Source: an uncultured Clostridia bacterium
GTDB taxonomy: Bacteria > Bacillota > Clostridia > Lachnospirales > CAG-274
NCBI GenBank assembly: GCA_944383305.1
Contig: CALWOZ010000013.1
Coordinates: 1 to 56,921 of the forward strand
Direction: 5' to 3'
Length of the DNA: 56,921 nucleotides
Shown here: positions 25,938 to 36,561 of the stretch, piece by piece
Position numbering within the stretch: position 1 is the stretch's first letter
Layout: the number at the start of each line of letters is the position of its first letter
Position numbers and translations under genes: made by a program
The notes under the pieces: generated by a model
The model's input: the letters and a program-made list of their open reading frames with translations, nothing else
What the model was told of the DNA's origin: nothing
Databases searched by the model: none

Positions 25938-26813
25938 TTATCTATTAAAAATACGAGTTAATTTCTGCATAAAATTTTTAATACCTTCATTTTTAACATT
26001 TTGTTCTTCATTAACTATTCTATTTCCTATATTTTTTATAGCTTTTGAAAATTCACTATCTGGAAAAGAAAGTATTACTGGTTTTTGTTGTTTTATAGCC
26101 TTTATAAGTGCTATATCTGAAGGTATATAGCCTATATTTTCTATAGTAATTCCTAAAAATTTGTTACAAACGTGTGATATTTTTGAAAATATTCTGTCTG
26201 CTTCGTATTTATCATCTGCCTTATTAACTACTATATTTATTCTATTTATAACTTTATTTTGTTCTTTTATCACTTTTATAAGTGTATAAGCATCTGTAAA
26301 GGAGGTAGGCTCTGGTGTTGTTACAATAATGTTTTCATCAGATGCCATTATAAAATTTGTAACACTAGGAGATATACCAGCACCAGTATCTACTATTATT
26401 ATATCGGCAATTTTATCAAGATACTCAAACTGTTCTATAAAATATTTAACTTCTGTACTATTAACATTAGATAATTCTTTTAATCCATTTCCACCAGATA
26501 TAAACTTTATACCATATTTAGTATCTACTATTATTTCAGAAATATTTTTTTCACCTTTTAACATATGATAAAATGTATATTGTGGTCTTGTACCTAAAAG
26601 TACCTCTATGTTAGCAAGCCCAAAATCTGCATCTATGACTAATACACGTTTATTTAAACTAGATAAATATATAGCAAGATTAACAGAAAAATTAGACTTA
26701 CCTACTCCCCCTTTACCACTACTAATAGTTATAACTCTAGAATTAAGATTATTTTTTAAATTTATACTTTGTGAATTGTTTATTAAATTTCTAAGCTCTT
26801 TAGCCTGATCCAT
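25938..26813 (-). CDS. flhG: Flagellar number regulator FlhG (YlxH, MinD-like ATPase)
   Basis: A 291-residue ATPase of the MinD/ParA class that, with FlhF, sets number and position of flagella. The deviant Walker A is ITISSGKGGVGKSNFSVNLA; DADFGLANIEVLLG and IIVDTGAGIS are further family motifs. An N-terminal segment of about 25 residues resembles the FlhF-activating region in its Gln/Asn content. Its ATG overlaps the flhF stop as TAATG, so translation is coupled. Confidence 0.94.
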   Translation of the reverse strand: MDQAKELRNLINNSQSINLKNNLNSRVITISSGKGGVGKSNFSVNLAIYLSSLNKRVLVIDADFGLANIEVLLGTRPQYTFYHMLKGEKNISEIIVDTKYGIKFISGGNGLKELSNVNSTEVKYFIEQFEYLDKIADIIIVDTGAGISPSVTNFIMASDENIIVTTPEPTSFTDAYTLIKVIKEQNKVINRINIVVNKADDKYEADRIFSKISHVCNKFLGITIENIGYIPSDIALIKAIKQQKPVILSFPDSEFSKAIKNIGNRIVNEEQNVKNEGIKNFMQKLTRIFNR

Positions 26814-27991
26814 TATTTGTACATACTCCCTAATAAAACTTTAGCAATTTTTTCTCCAGAAAATTTTTCAATATCTGATGGTACATTTTGTCCTACTGTA
26901 ACATATGCTATTTTATTTTTACCATAATGTGCTATGTTTAATATTGTCCCTATTGTATCTGTTTCATCTATTTTAGTAAATATAAGATTAAACTTTGAAA
27001 ATTTAGAATAAGTATTAATAATATTTTCTATGTCTTCAAAATTACTTGTAGAACTAACAACAAGATATATTTCTGGATTATCTATTTCTTTTAATAGTTC
27101 TTTTATTTCTTCCATATTTTTTTCATTTTTATGAGATCTACCAGCAGTATCAAAAAAGATATAGTCATTTATTGTCTTTAATTTATCAATTTTTTGTTTT
27201 ACATCGTCTATTTTATAGACAACTTCAACTTGACTTCCTAATATTTCTGCATATATTTTTAATTGTTCCACAGCAGCTATTCTATAAGTATCTGACGTAA
27301 TAAATCCAATTTTTTTATTTTTATTCATAATAAGTTGTGAAGATAATTTAGCTATTGTAGTAGTTTTACCTACACCAGTAGTACCTAAAAATACTATACT
27401 CTTTGCTTCGCCAGTTTTATTATCATTCTCTATTTCTAAACTATCACATACTGCTTGATTTAATATTTCTACTATTTTAGTATACACTATTTTGACAATT
27501 AAATCAATATTTTGATTTTCTTCCTTATCAACCGACTCTAAAATCTCATTACATACAGTTGAATGTACCCCTTTTGATAATAACATTTCATAAATAAATT
27601 GAACTACTTGATTTTTATACTTATTATTTGTAGAGTTTTTATCTATTGAAAGACTTTTCATAGCCTTTTCTAAATATCCTTCTAACTCTACTATTCTTTT
27701 TTCTAATTTTTCTATTGTGTTATCTTTTTCTTTTAATTTATCTTCTAAACTGTTATTAGATGATATTTTTCCTTTTAAATCTATAAAAAACCCTTTTTGT
27801 TTACTTTCTATATTAACTTTATTTTCATCATAAGATGCTGTAAGTTCTATATAAGGTTTTTTAATTATAGAAAATATGCCAGTAGGTGTAATTCTTTTTA
27901 TGCTAAGAACAATAGCGTCATTGCCTAGTTCTTGTTTAGCCATTTCTATAACTTGTTCTTCGGTTTCTCCTTGATACTTTTTGATTTTCAT
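26813..27991 (-). CDS. flhF: Flagellar SRP-like GTPase FlhF
   Basis: A 392-residue GTPase of the signal-recognition-particle class that places the flagellar base. The N-terminal B domain begins MKIKKYQGETEEQVIEMAKQ. A helical linker with a coiled segment covers about 70-110. The NG domain has GTTGVGKTTTIAKL (P-loop), DTYRIAAVEQL and DTAGRSHKN. It overlaps flhA by one base (TAATG) and flhG likewise. Confidence 0.96.
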   Translation of the reverse strand: MKIKKYQGETEEQVIEMAKQELGNDAIVLSIKRITPTGIFSIIKKPYIELTASYDENKVNIESKQKGFFIDLKGKISSNNSLEDKLKEKDNTIEKLEKRIVELEGYLEKAMKSLSIDKNSTNNKYKNQVVQFIYEMLLSKGVHSTVCNEILESVDKEENQNIDLIVKIVYTKIVEILNQAVCDSLEIENDNKTGEAKSIVFLGTTGVGKTTTIAKLSSQLIMNKNKKIGFITSDTYRIAAVEQLKIYAEILGSQVEVVYKIDDVKQKIDKLKTINDYIFFDTAGRSHKNEKNMEEIKELLKEIDNPEIYLVVSSTSNFEDIENIINTYSKFSKFNLIFTKIDETDTIGTILNIAHYGKNKIAYVTVGQNVPSDIEKFSGEKIAKVLLGSMYK

Positions 27992-30030
27992 TAAATTCCC
28001 ACCATTCCAATAGATTGAATTTCTGAGCTAGGGTCTATTTCATTATAACTAATTACTACTAAATCTGGTGCTATTTGTTCTACAAGCTTTTTAAAATAAA
28101 TCCTAACAACAGGAGATGTAAGGATAATAGGTTGTATCCCAAGAGACGTTAATTTAGATAATTGTGTATTTAAACTATTAAATATCATTTGTGTTCTTTC
28201 TGGGTCTAAGGCTATAAACGAACCTTGTTCAGAATGTTGAACACTTTCCATTATTTCTTGTTCTAATTGAGGGTCCAATGTAATAACCTTGTTTTCCCCA
28301 TTTGAAAAATATCTTTGAGATATACTTCTTTTAATAGATTGTCTTACATACTCTGTAAGCATATCTGTATCTCTTGTTATTTGAGCATAATCTGCTAATG
28401 TTTCTAGTATAGTGACTAAATCTCTTATAGATATACCTTCTTTAAGAAGATTTGCTAAAACTTTTTGTACCTCTCCTATACCAAGTAGTTTTGGTACTAA
28501 TTCATCTATAAGTACTGGATTATTTTCTTTAATGTTATCTATTAATGTTTGAACATCTTGTCTTGATAATAATTCGCTTAGATTATTTCTTATTACTTCT
28601 GTTAAATGTGTAGCTATAATAGCTGGCGGGTCTACAACTGTATATCCTAAAGCTTCTGCTCTTTCTCTTTGACTTTCTATTATCCATAATGCTGGTAATC
28701 CTAAATAAGGTTCAATAGTTTCTATACCGTCTATTTCCTCATCAATATATCCTGGGTTCATAGCCATATAGTGATCAAATAATATTTCTCCTTCGGCTAC
28801 CTCAACACCTTTTATTAATATTTTATATTGATTAGGTGCAAGTTTAATATCATCTCTAAGCCTTATTATTGGAACTACTGCACCAAGTTCTAATGCTATT
28901 TGTCTTCTTATCATAACAACTCTATCTAATAAATCTCCACCCTGACTACTATCTACTAATGGTATAAGGCCATAGCCAAATATTAATAAAATTGGGTCTA
29001 CGTTTAAAAGTGAAATAACATTTTCTGGTTTTCTAATTTCTTCCACTTCTTCGTCTTCAGTAGATATTTCTTCATTAATAGATTGTACTTTTTGAGCTTT
29101 ATTAAGTTGATATCCACAAAATAGTAAAACTATACCAAAAGGTACAAAAAACATAGTAGGAAGTGGTGTAAAACCTAAAACTATCATAACTGCCCCTGAT
29201 ATATATAAAGTTAAAGGTATACTAAAAAGTTGTTTTGTAAGAGATTGTGTAATACCTGTTTCTTCAGTAGATTTAGTAACTAATATACCAGTAGCTGTTG
29301 ATATTAAAATAGCTGGTATTTGGCTAACTAATCCGTCACCAATTGTCATAAGGGTATATACTTGAACTGCTTCTCCAAAAGGTAGCTTTGTACCTGTTGA
29401 TAATCCTGTCATACCAAGAGTTATACCACCTACAATATTTATAACAGTTATTATAATCCCGGCTATTGCATCACCTTTTACAAACTTAGATGCCCCGTCC
29501 ATAGCTCCATAAAATGATGCTTCGTCTTGTATTTCTTTTCTTCTTATTTTAGCTTCTTCATCATTTATAAGACCAGTATTTAAGTCTGCGTCTATTGCCA
29601 TTTGTTTACCTGGCATAGCATCAAGTGTAAATCTAGCAGTAACTTCTGATACTCTTTCAGACCCTTTTGTAATAACCATAAAGTTTACTAAAATAAGGAT
29701 TAAAAATATTATTACCCCAACAATCATATTCCCACCAGCAACGAACTGTCCAAATGTTTCTATAACCTCACCTGCGTCACCTTCTAAAAGAATAAGCTTA
29801 GTAGAGGATAAATTTAAAGCTATCCTAAATAATGTTGTAACTAATAGTATTGTGGGAAACATACTCATATCTAGTGCTCTTTTAGAATATATGGCATCTA
29901 AAAGAATTAATACAGCAAGGAATATATTAATCATAAGTAAAAAATCCAATAAAAACGATGGAAGTGGAATGATTAATACTAATACTATTAATATAATAAA
30001 AATACCTAAAAATGCTTCTTTTATTTTCAT
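27991..30030 (-). CDS. flhA: Flagellar export gate protein FlhA
   Basis: A 679-residue export-gate protein. About eight membrane segments fill the first 320 residues, with the conserved GDAIAGIIITVINIVGG and FTLDAMPGKQMAIDADLNTG stretches of the cytoplasmic FHIPEP loop. The C-terminal cytosolic ring domain (about 345-679) receives chaperone-substrate complexes. Length is normal. A GGAG site precedes the ATG. Together with FlhB, FliP, FliQ and FliR it forms the type III export gate, all encoded here in order. Confidence 0.97.
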   Translation of the reverse strand: MKIKEAFLGIFIILIVLVLIIPLPSFLLDFLLMINIFLAVLILLDAIYSKRALDMSMFPTILLVTTLFRIALNLSSTKLILLEGDAGEVIETFGQFVAGGNMIVGVIIFLILILVNFMVITKGSERVSEVTARFTLDAMPGKQMAIDADLNTGLINDEEAKIRRKEIQDEASFYGAMDGASKFVKGDAIAGIIITVINIVGGITLGMTGLSTGTKLPFGEAVQVYTLMTIGDGLVSQIPAILISTATGILVTKSTEETGITQSLTKQLFSIPLTLYISGAVMIVLGFTPLPTMFFVPFGIVLLFCGYQLNKAQKVQSINEEISTEDEEVEEIRKPENVISLLNVDPILLIFGYGLIPLVDSSQGGDLLDRVVMIRRQIALELGAVVPIIRLRDDIKLAPNQYKILIKGVEVAEGEILFDHYMAMNPGYIDEEIDGIETIEPYLGLPALWIIESQRERAEALGYTVVDPPAIIATHLTEVIRNNLSELLSRQDVQTLIDNIKENNPVLIDELVPKLLGIGEVQKVLANLLKEGISIRDLVTILETLADYAQITRDTDMLTEYVRQSIKRSISQRYFSNGENKVITLDPQLEQEIMESVQHSEQGSFIALDPERTQMIFNSLNTQLSKLTSLGIQPIILTSPVVRIYFKKLVEQIAPDLVVISYNEIDPSSEIQSIGMVGI

Positions 30031-30061
30031 AAAAACTTCTCCATAAAATCTATATTAAAAG

Positions 30062-31180
30062 TTAAATCATATTTTTAAGCTTATATACAAAAGCAAGTAT
30101 TTCTGCCACTGCTTGATATAATTCAGGTGGTATTTCTTTACCAACCTCAACAGTATTATATAAAGCTCTTGCCAAAGGCTTATTTTCTACAATTTCAACG
30201 TTATTTTCTTTAGCTAAATTTTTTATTTTTTGTGCTAGATGGTCAACACCCTTAGCCACAACAATAGGAGCTGCTTCTTTTTCTCTATCATATTTTATAG
30301 CAACTGCAAAATGTGTTGGGTTTGTTATAACAACATCTGCACCCGGAACCTCTTGCATCATTCTCCTAAGAGAAGATTCTCTCATTTTTTGTCTGATTTT
30401 ACCTTTTATAAATGGATCCCCTTCAGTTTGTTTATATTCATCTTTTATATCTTGCTTACTCATTCTAAGCTTTTTAGTATGAGAATATCTTTGATAAGCA
30501 AAGTCCAAAATAGCTATTATAATAAAAAAGTATCCAACTTTAAGACCTATATCTATACATAAATTACATATGTATATAAATGCTGAAAATAAATCCATAT
30601 ATACAATATTTCTTATTTGATATACCTGGTCCTTTACTGCATTATATATAACAATTATTAAAAATATAATTTTTATAATAGAAATAATTGCTTCTATAAT
30701 TTGTCTAAAAGAAAATAATCTTTTAAATCCTGTAGCTGGATTAAATGCGTCAAATCTAGGCTTTAAAGGTTTTGTAGTTGGGTGCCATCCTACTTGTAAA
30801 ATATTTGTTACTATTCCAATAGCCATAGCTACTAAACTAATTGGACCTACTATAATAATACCTCTTACTATCATATAATTAAATAAATCTAATAAATAAT
30901 CTTCCGTTATTATACTATCTATATCTTGTATTAACGTAAAATTAAAGTTCATTACTTTAGCTACTTGTTTATACATATATTCGCCTAAAATTTTCAAACT
31001 CAAAAAGCCTAATATTAAAGTTATAGCAGTAGCAATTTCTTTACTCATTGCCACCTGCCCTTCACTTCTTGCTTTTTGTTTTCTTTTAGGCGTTGGTTTT
31101 TCTGTCTTTTCACCATCAAAAAAACTTAAATTTATGTCAATATAAAAATTGTTTTCATCTTTAATCTTAGAAATTATCAT
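30062..31180 (-). CDS. flhB: Flagellar export switch protein FlhB
   Basis: A 372-residue FlhB. A short N-terminal extension precedes DGEKTEKPTPKRKQKARSEGQV, the usual family start. Four membrane helices follow, then the cytosolic domain with the self-cleaving NPTH motif (Asn287-Pro288) inside DVVITNPTHFAVAIKYD. Cleavage switches export from hook to filament proteins, with FliK as trigger. The start overlaps the fliR stop by four bases. The canonical start could be about 20 residues downstream, but no ATG is there. Confidence 0.96.
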   Translation of the reverse strand: MIISKIKDENNFYIDINLSFFDGEKTEKPTPKRKQKARSEGQVAMSKEIATAITLILGFLSLKILGEYMYKQVAKVMNFNFTLIQDIDSIITEDYLLDLFNYMIVRGIIIVGPISLVAMAIGIVTNILQVGWHPTTKPLKPRFDAFNPATGFKRLFSFRQIIEAIISIIKIIFLIIVIYNAVKDQVYQIRNIVYMDLFSAFIYICNLCIDIGLKVGYFFIIIAILDFAYQRYSHTKKLRMSKQDIKDEYKQTEGDPFIKGKIRQKMRESSLRRMMQEVPGADVVITNPTHFAVAIKYDREKEAAPIVVAKGVDHLAQKIKNLAKENNVEIVENKPLARALYNTVEVGKEIPPELYQAVAEILAFVYKLKNMI

Positions 31181-31980
31181 GGCATCATAACCTTTATAGA
31201 ATTTAATATAAGTTCTGAAATTAAATTATATATTCTATAATACATCTCAGAAAATACTGGTACTACAATCCATAAACTTATTAGTCCTACTATAACTTTA
31301 AGAGGCATACCAACAACAAATACATTCATTTTGGGTACAGCACGAACTAAAACTCCTAAAGCTACGTCCATAACTAATATAACACCTATAATTGGTAAGG
31401 CAAATAAAAATCCTATTTTAAAAAACTCTACCATTATATTTATAATACCATAAAATAAACCACTGTTATTTAATATATAGGCTTCACCAATAGGTAAAGA
31501 TTCATAACTATAAAATATAGCACTAATAACCATATGTGGTCCTCTATTTAATATAAATAAAACACATAAACAAAAATAATATAAATTTCCTGTAATAGGA
31601 ACTTGTGTATTTGTCATTGGATCAAATACATTGGACATAGCATATCCTATTTGTTGGTCTATCATATGACCTGTAAAATAGACCGAATTAAACACAAAAA
31701 ATACTATATAGCTTATTATAAATCCTACAAAGAATTCTTTTAAAATAAGCATAAAATATCCCATAATACTATTTACATATACTACTTCTGTAACATTACC
31801 AGAGGTAAATATTATAGCAGATATTGCCATAGCTAGTCCTATTTTAACCATTGCAATTCCGTTGTTTCCACCTATAACTGGCATAAAAATTAGAAATCCT
31901 ATAATTCTAACAAATATTAACATATATAAGTCTGTATTATTAAATATATCAATTAAAACTTGGCTATTTTCTAAATTCAT
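31177..31980 (-). CDS. fliR: Flagellar export gate protein FliR
   Basis: A 267-residue membrane protein with about six hydrophobic segments. IIGFLIFMPVIGG near the N-terminus and DQQIGYAMSNVFDPMTNTQVP in the middle are conserved FliR stretches. It is part of the FliPQR export core. AAGGGAGAGATAAA precedes the ATG; fliQ ends 12 bases upstream. Confidence 0.96.
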   Translation of the reverse strand: MNLENSQVLIDIFNNTDLYMLIFVRIIGFLIFMPVIGGNNGIAMVKIGLAMAISAIIFTSGNVTEVVYVNSIMGYFMLILKEFFVGFIISYIVFFVFNSVYFTGHMIDQQIGYAMSNVFDPMTNTQVPITGNLYYFCLCVLFILNRGPHMVISAIFYSYESLPIGEAYILNNSGLFYGIINIMVEFFKIGFLFALPIIGVILVMDVALGVLVRAVPKMNVFVVGMPLKVIVGLISLWIVVPVFSEMYYRIYNLISELILNSIKVMMP

Positions 31981-31992
31981 TTTATCTCTCCC

Positions 31993-32262
31993 TTAACGTA
32001 TAAATCTAGCAAGATCTACATATAAGGTTAAAAATAATTCTTTTATAGTGCTTATTATAAAAGGTCCAAATATTATTAATGATAAAAAAACAGCTAAAAT
32101 TTTAGGTATAAATGCTAATGTTTGTTCGTTAATAGAAGTAATAGTCTGTATTATACTGACTACTATCCCTACTATAAGACCTAATAGTAAAGGTGGTGCA
32201 GAAGCAAATATAACTGTCTTTATAGCCATTTGCATTATATTAATTACAGTATCTTCTGACAT
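31993..32262 (-). CDS. fliQ: Flagellar export gate protein FliQ
   Basis: An 89-residue protein with two membrane helices joined by the loop ITSINEQTLAFIPK, which is diagnostic for FliQ. It belongs to the FliPQR core and sits between fliP and fliR, as in almost all flagellated Firmicutes. Length is exactly typical. Confidence 0.96.
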   Translation of the reverse strand: MSEDTVINIMQMAIKTVIFASAPPLLLGLIVGIVVSIIQTITSINEQTLAFIPKILAVFLSLIIFGPFIISTIKELFLTLYVDLARFIR

Positions 32263-32273
32263 AAAAATCCCCC

Positions 32274-33044
32274 TTATCCTGTAAATGTTTTTACAATACT
32301 ACCAATAATCAAATTCCAACCATCTATCATTATAAAAAATATTATTTTAAATGGTGCCGAAATTAAGGCAGGTGGTAACATCATCATACCCATAGCCATA
32401 AGAACTGACGATACTACCATATCTATAACTATAAATGGTATATATATAATAAACCCTATTATAAACCCTTTTGTAATTTCTCCTAAAATAAAAGAAGGTA
32501 TTAAAACAGAGCTTGGAACTTCTTCTAAACTATCATAGGATTCTATACCTGCTAAATCTGTAAATAACTTTAAATCTTTATCTCTAACTTGTGTAAACAT
32601 AAATTCTCTTATTGGCTTCATAGATTCGTCTAAAAATTCTTCTTGAGAAATTTCTCCTTGAGAATAAGGTATAAAAGCATTTTCATTTACTTCTTTAATA
32701 GTTGGTGACATTATAAATATTGTTAAAAATAAAGCTATACCAATTATTACTTGATTAGGAGGCACTTGTTGAGTTCCTAAGGCATTTCTTAAAAAATGTA
32801 AAGATATTATTATTCTAGTAAAAGACGTAAGCATTATTATAATAGAAGGTGCTAATGTTAAAATTGTAAATAACACTATCAACTGTACAGATGAGGCTGG
32901 TCCACCATCTACATTTCCTCCAACATTAATACTTACATCTGGTAATATGTTATTAGCCAAAACAGTAGAGGAAGTAAATATTACCATTGAAAAAATACTA
33001 GCTATTAAAGTACTTATTTTAGCTATTTTCTTTTTATTCTTCAT
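32274..33044 (-). CDS. fliP: Flagellar export gate protein FliP
   Basis: A 256-residue FliP with an N-terminal signal sequence (MKNKKKIAKISTLIASIFS...), as the family usually has. MLTSFTRIIISLHFLRNALGTQQVPPNQVIIG and the C-terminal MGMMMLPPALISAPFKI segment are conserved. The start overlaps the fliO end by 11 bases and uses an AAGGAGG site within fliO. Confidence 0.97.
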   Translation of the reverse strand: MKNKKKIAKISTLIASIFSMVIFTSSTVLANNILPDVSINVGGNVDGGPASSVQLIVLFTILTLAPSIIIMLTSFTRIIISLHFLRNALGTQQVPPNQVIIGIALFLTIFIMSPTIKEVNENAFIPYSQGEISQEEFLDESMKPIREFMFTQVRDKDLKLFTDLAGIESYDSLEEVPSSVLIPSFILGEITKGFIIGFIIYIPFIVIDMVVSSVLMAMGMMMLPPALISAPFKIIFFIMIDGWNLIIGSIVKTFTG

Positions 33045-33441
33045 ATTTACCTCCTTTTTTATCTTTTGTTCTAATATTATTTAAGTACTGTTTTAAATGT
33101 TTTTCAAAAGGTAATGTTGGAACGTTATCTTGATTTATTATCAAATCATCTCCATTTATTTCAGATAACATTCTAATTCCCTCTTTTGAAGAACTTATTA
33201 AAAAATATTGTTTATTTACTTGTATAATATGAATATGATTAAAACCAATTGATATAGTTTCTATCACTTTCATATTATTCTTAGACATATTTTTTATTTT
33301 TGAACCTGCTATAAACTTTGTAGAATAATATGCTAAAAATATAATAACTACAAATACAAATATAAGAAAAATAAGCTGAAAAGCCATTTCCAAAAAGTTT
33401 GGAGTTTGGCTTTTTTGAATAACATTAGACAATAATACCAT
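33034..33441 (-). CDS. fliO: Flagellar biosynthesis protein FliO/FliZ
   Basis: A 135-residue protein with one membrane helix (about 20-42) and a small cytosolic domain containing VIETISIGFNHIHIIQVNKQYFLISSSKEGIRML, typical for FliO, which helps FliP assemble. It begins four bases after cheY and overlaps fliP, matching the standard order. Confidence 0.9.
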   Translation of the reverse strand: MVLLSNVIQKSQTPNFLEMAFQLIFLIFVFVVIIFLAYYSTKFIAGSKIKNMSKNNMKVIETISIGFNHIHIIQVNKQYFLISSSKEGIRMLSEINGDDLIINQDNVPTLPFEKHLKQYLNNIRTKDKKGGKYEE

Positions 33442-33445
33442 ATAA

Positions 33446-33811
33446 TTATCCTATTACTTTTTTAACAGCTTCTAAAACTCTATCTGGTTGGAATGGCTTA
33501 ACTATAAAATCTTTAGCTCCAGCTTGTATAGCTTCAATAACCATTGCTTGTTGCCCCATAGCTGAACACATAATTATTAAAGCATTGCTATCTTCGCCTT
33601 TTATTGCTCTAGCTGCTTGTATACCGTCCATTTCTGGCATAGTTATATCCATAACAACTAAGTTAGGCTTAAGTTCTTTGTATTTTTCTACGGCTTGAGC
33701 TCCGTTTTCTGCTTCCCCAATTACATTATATCCATTTTTTGTAAGTATATCTTTTAACATCATCCTCATAAAAGCAGCATCATCAACTAAAAGTATATTT
33801 TTATCAGACAT
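33446..33811 (-). CDS. cheY: Chemotaxis response regulator CheY
   Basis: A 121-residue single receiver domain. Acidic pocket Asp10-Asp11, phosphorylated Asp55 in LVVMDITMPEMDG, Ser83 in the switch position (usually Ser/Thr) and Lys105 in IVKPF are all present. When phosphorylated by CheA (not in the window) it binds FliM/FliY to alter rotation. It lies between fliY and fliO, the Firmicute location. AAGGAGAG precedes the ATG. Confidence 0.96.
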   Translation of the reverse strand: MSDKNILLVDDAAFMRMMLKDILTKNGYNVIGEAENGAQAVEKYKELKPNLVVMDITMPEMDGIQAARAIKGEDSNALIIMCSAMGQQAMVIEAIQAGAKDFIVKPFQPDRVLEAVKKVIG

Positions 33812-33893
33812 TTTTTTACTCTCCTTATTAATAAATTTTTTTACTTTTTATTATATGTTTAATATAATATTAATTATATAATTATAGTTTAAA

Positions 33894-35033
33894 CTATATT
33901 CTTTCTTCACTACTTATAATATCTGTCACTCTAACACCAAAGTTTTCATCTATAACTACTACTTCTCCTCTTGCTATAAACTTGCCGTTTACAAGTATAT
34001 CAATAGGCTCTCCTGCTAATTTATCAAGTTCTATAACTGTCCCCGGATTAAACTCTAATATTTCTTTAATTGGCTTTCTAGTTCTTCCAAGTTCTACTGT
34101 AACCTCAAGAGGAACATCTCTAATTATAGTTATATTTTCTTTTTGTTGAGCCAGTTCATTCATATCAAAACTTTGAAATTGTGCCGTTTGAACATTTACA
34201 TTATTATGCATAATATTACTTGTTTGAGACATAGTTGGCTGTTGAATAATAGGTTGTGAATGACTAGACACAGTAGGTTGTTGTACGCTAGGCTGTGGAG
34301 CTGGTGAAGGCTCTGGCACTGGTTGTGGAGTTGGCTCTACCTCTGTTTTTGCTTCTTTACTTGATGTAAGTTTTTCTATAATGCTTTCTGAAAAATCTAC
34401 TGGTAATAACTGCATTATCTCACTATCAATTAATTCGTGTACAACCATTCTAAAAGAATTACATACTAAATATTCATCTTTTGAGGTTAAGTCTTTAAAA
34501 AAGGTATCATCGTCAAATTTTAAAATAAAAGCCTGTGGTGTATCTATATCTATCTTATAACCTAACATAGAAGATAGAGATGTAGATGATGAGCCTACCA
34601 TTTGATTCATAGCTTCTGATATTGCACTTAAATCTAATTCTGTAAGTTCTTCATCTCCTGAGACATTTCCATCTCCACCCATCATAAGATTTGCTATTAT
34701 TTTAACGTCTTCTTGCTTTAATACAAGCAAATTAGAACCTATTAAACCCTCTTTATAATTTATTTTTAACCCAACACAAGGTTTATCATATTTTCCAGAT
34801 AATTCACTAGGATAAACTATACTAACTGTTGGTGTAGATATTTCCACTTTGTGATTTAATAGTGCTGATAAAGTTGTAGCAGCTGTACCCATACTTATAT
34901 TTCCAACTTCACCTAAAATATCTTTTTTCTCATCTGTTAATATTTCATCTATATTTGTATTATTATCTTCGTCATTGATTACACTATCACCTAGTAAAGC
35001 ATTTATTTCTTCTTGTGAAAGCATATCACTCAT
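33894..35033 (-). CDS. fliY: Motor switch phosphatase FliY (CheC-FliN fusion)
   Basis: A 379-residue switch protein. The N-terminus [14 protein letters not shown] resembles the CheY-binding peptide of FliM/FliY. Two CheC-type active-site pairs are present, Glu42/Asn45 in EVGNISMG and Glu140/Asn143 in SEAMNQ, so it should remove phosphate from CheY-P. A Pro/Gln/Ser-rich linker of about 60 residues follows. The C-terminal FliN domain (about 300-379, with [13 protein letters not shown]) packs in the switch ring. Confidence 0.95.
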   Translation of the reverse strand: MSDMLSQEEINALLGDSVINDEDNNTNIDEILTDEKKDILGEVGNISMGTAATTLSALLNHKVEISTPTVSIVYPSELSGKYDKPCVGLKINYKEGLIGSNLLVLKQEDVKIIANLMMGGDGNVSGDEELTELDLSAISEAMNQMVGSSSTSLSSMLGYKIDIDTPQAFILKFDDDTFFKDLTSKDEYLVCNSFRMVVHELIDSEIMQLLPVDFSESIIEKLTSSKEAKTEVEPTPQPVPEPSPAPQPSVQQPTVSSHSQPIIQQPTMSQTSNIMHNNVNVQTAQFQSFDMNELAQQKENITIIRDVPLEVTVELGRTRKPIKEILEFNPGTVIELDKLAGEPIDILVNGKFIARGEVVVIDENFGVRVTDIISSEERI

Positions 35034-35035
35034 TT

Positions 35036-36013
35036 TTATTCCCCCTTCCTAATAACAGAAGTTATTTGTATAGCATTTTTTCCTTTATTTATACCAGGCT
35101 TAGCATAAAATTTAGTTAAATCCCCGACTTTAACTTTAAAATCAGAAGTTACATAAGAATCAAGAGGTATAACATCACCTACTTGTATATTTATAAATTC
35201 GTCTACTGTAATATTAGTTTTACCTACAATGACAGAAATAGGAACTCTTGCCTCTTCTAAGTGCTTTTCAACAAAAGGTCTATATTGTCCGTCATTATTT
35301 TCTACGGTAGAGAACCAATGTTTTGTATTTAAGTTACCCACTATAGGTTCTATAACAATATATGGTATACAAAAGTTCATAAGACCTTCTACATCACCAA
35401 CTTTAATACTTAAAGTAACCAATGCTACCATTTCATTAGGAGACATAATTTGAGCAAATTGAGAATTTGTTTCAACTTTTTCAAGATGTGGTCTTATCTC
35501 ACAAACTTGTTTCCACGGTTCTTCTAGTCTTTCTACAAGTTTTTCCATTATTTTACTTAATAATATAACTTCTATTTCTGTAAAGTCTCTTGTTTTGCTT
35601 ATTGTTTCACCTGTTCCACCAAGTATTCTATCTATCATAGAATACCCTATACTAGAAGATAAATCTAATATAATCGAACCTTTAAATGGATTAAAATCTA
35701 TTATACTAAGAACAACAGGATTTAATAATGAATTATTAAATTCTCCATAAGTAACTTGTTCTGAACTTATAACCTCAATATTAGTTGTAGTTCTTAAATA
35801 TCCTGTTAAAAATGAAGATGATATTCTAGCAAAATTATCAAAAATTACTTCAAGAGTTCTAAGCTGTTCTTTACCAAATTTTGATGGTCTTGCAAAGTCA
35901 TAAATACTAACTTTCTTTTCATTAACCGGTGTGTGTTCTATGGCATTATTGTTACCACTTGCCATAGCATTAAGCAAATTGTCTATCTCCTCTTGAGATA
36001 AAATCTCGCTCAT
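35036..36013 (-). CDS. fliM: Motor switch protein FliM
   Basis: A 325-residue switch protein. The N-terminal [17 protein letters not shown] is the CheY-P binding peptide. [26 protein letters not shown] begins the CheC-like middle domain, and the C-terminal SpoA/FliN-like domain includes [24 protein letters not shown]. It ends two bases before fliY, so the ring subunits are co-translated. Confidence 0.97.
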   Translation of the reverse strand: MSEILSQEEIDNLLNAMASGNNNAIEHTPVNEKKVSIYDFARPSKFGKEQLRTLEVIFDNFARISSSFLTGYLRTTTNIEVISSEQVTYGEFNNSLLNPVVLSIIDFNPFKGSIILDLSSSIGYSMIDRILGGTGETISKTRDFTEIEVILLSKIMEKLVERLEEPWKQVCEIRPHLEKVETNSQFAQIMSPNEMVALVTLSIKVGDVEGLMNFCIPYIVIEPIVGNLNTKHWFSTVENNDGQYRPFVEKHLEEARVPISVIVGKTNITVDEFINIQVGDVIPLDSYVTSDFKVKVGDLTKFYAKPGINKGKNAIQITSVIRKGE

Positions 36014-36044
36014 TTATATATCACCTACCTTTCAAAGTCTATTA

Positions 36045-36539
36045 TTATTGTAAAAATATTTCACCAATGTATACGTCGACTATAAGATTTGTAGCAAAAG
36101 TTTCTTGAAGTTTTAATAATATTTCATCTTTAAAGACAACTCTTGCATCTGTCACATTTAATTCTTCATATGTTTTACTTCTACAAACTCCTATTATTAT
36201 ATCCTTTATAACAGGTTTTTGTTCTTCTAAGGTAGCGATAAGTTCTTCTGATTCTTTAGATGTATCTTTACTTGTGTTTATACCTAAGCTAACATCTATT
36301 TTTACTACGTGGTCTTTTTTATCTTGACCCTTTAATAAATTTGTTACTATTGGGTCTCCTATTGAAAAGTTTTTAATATCCTCCATTGATAATTCTTGTT
36401 GTACTATTATATTGTTGCCTCCACCTTCATTAGCTTTATTCATAGCCTTATAAAGAAAGGTAAATCCAACAGCAAATAAAATTAATAATGATACTAATAA
36501 TACTATTATTAGTATCATTCCTATTTTATTTTTTCCCAT
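36045..36539 (-). CDS. fliL: Flagellar basal-body protein FliL
   Basis: A 164-residue single-pass membrane protein with a helix at about 6-28 and a periplasm-side stomatin-like domain with the typical C-terminal ...DEILLKLQETFATNLIVDVYIGEIFLQ. It surrounds the stator units and supports torque. AAGGGGGAT precedes the ATG. It lies between motB and fliM, as in Bacillus and clostridia. Confidence 0.93.
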   Translation of the reverse strand: MGKNKIGMILIIVLLVSLLILFAVGFTFLYKAMNKANEGGGNNIIVQQELSMEDIKNFSIGDPIVTNLLKGQDKKDHVVKIDVSLGINTSKDTSKESEELIATLEEQKPVIKDIIIGVCRSKTYEELNVTDARVVFKDEILLKLQETFATNLIVDVYIGEIFLQ

Positions 36540-36561
36540 TTTTCTTTATCCCCCTTAATAT

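Noticed and set aside
33446-33811. CheY as part of a full chemotaxis cluster
   Set aside because: Only cheY and cheD are present with the CheC-like domain in FliY; no cheA, cheW, cheB or cheR is encoded in the window.
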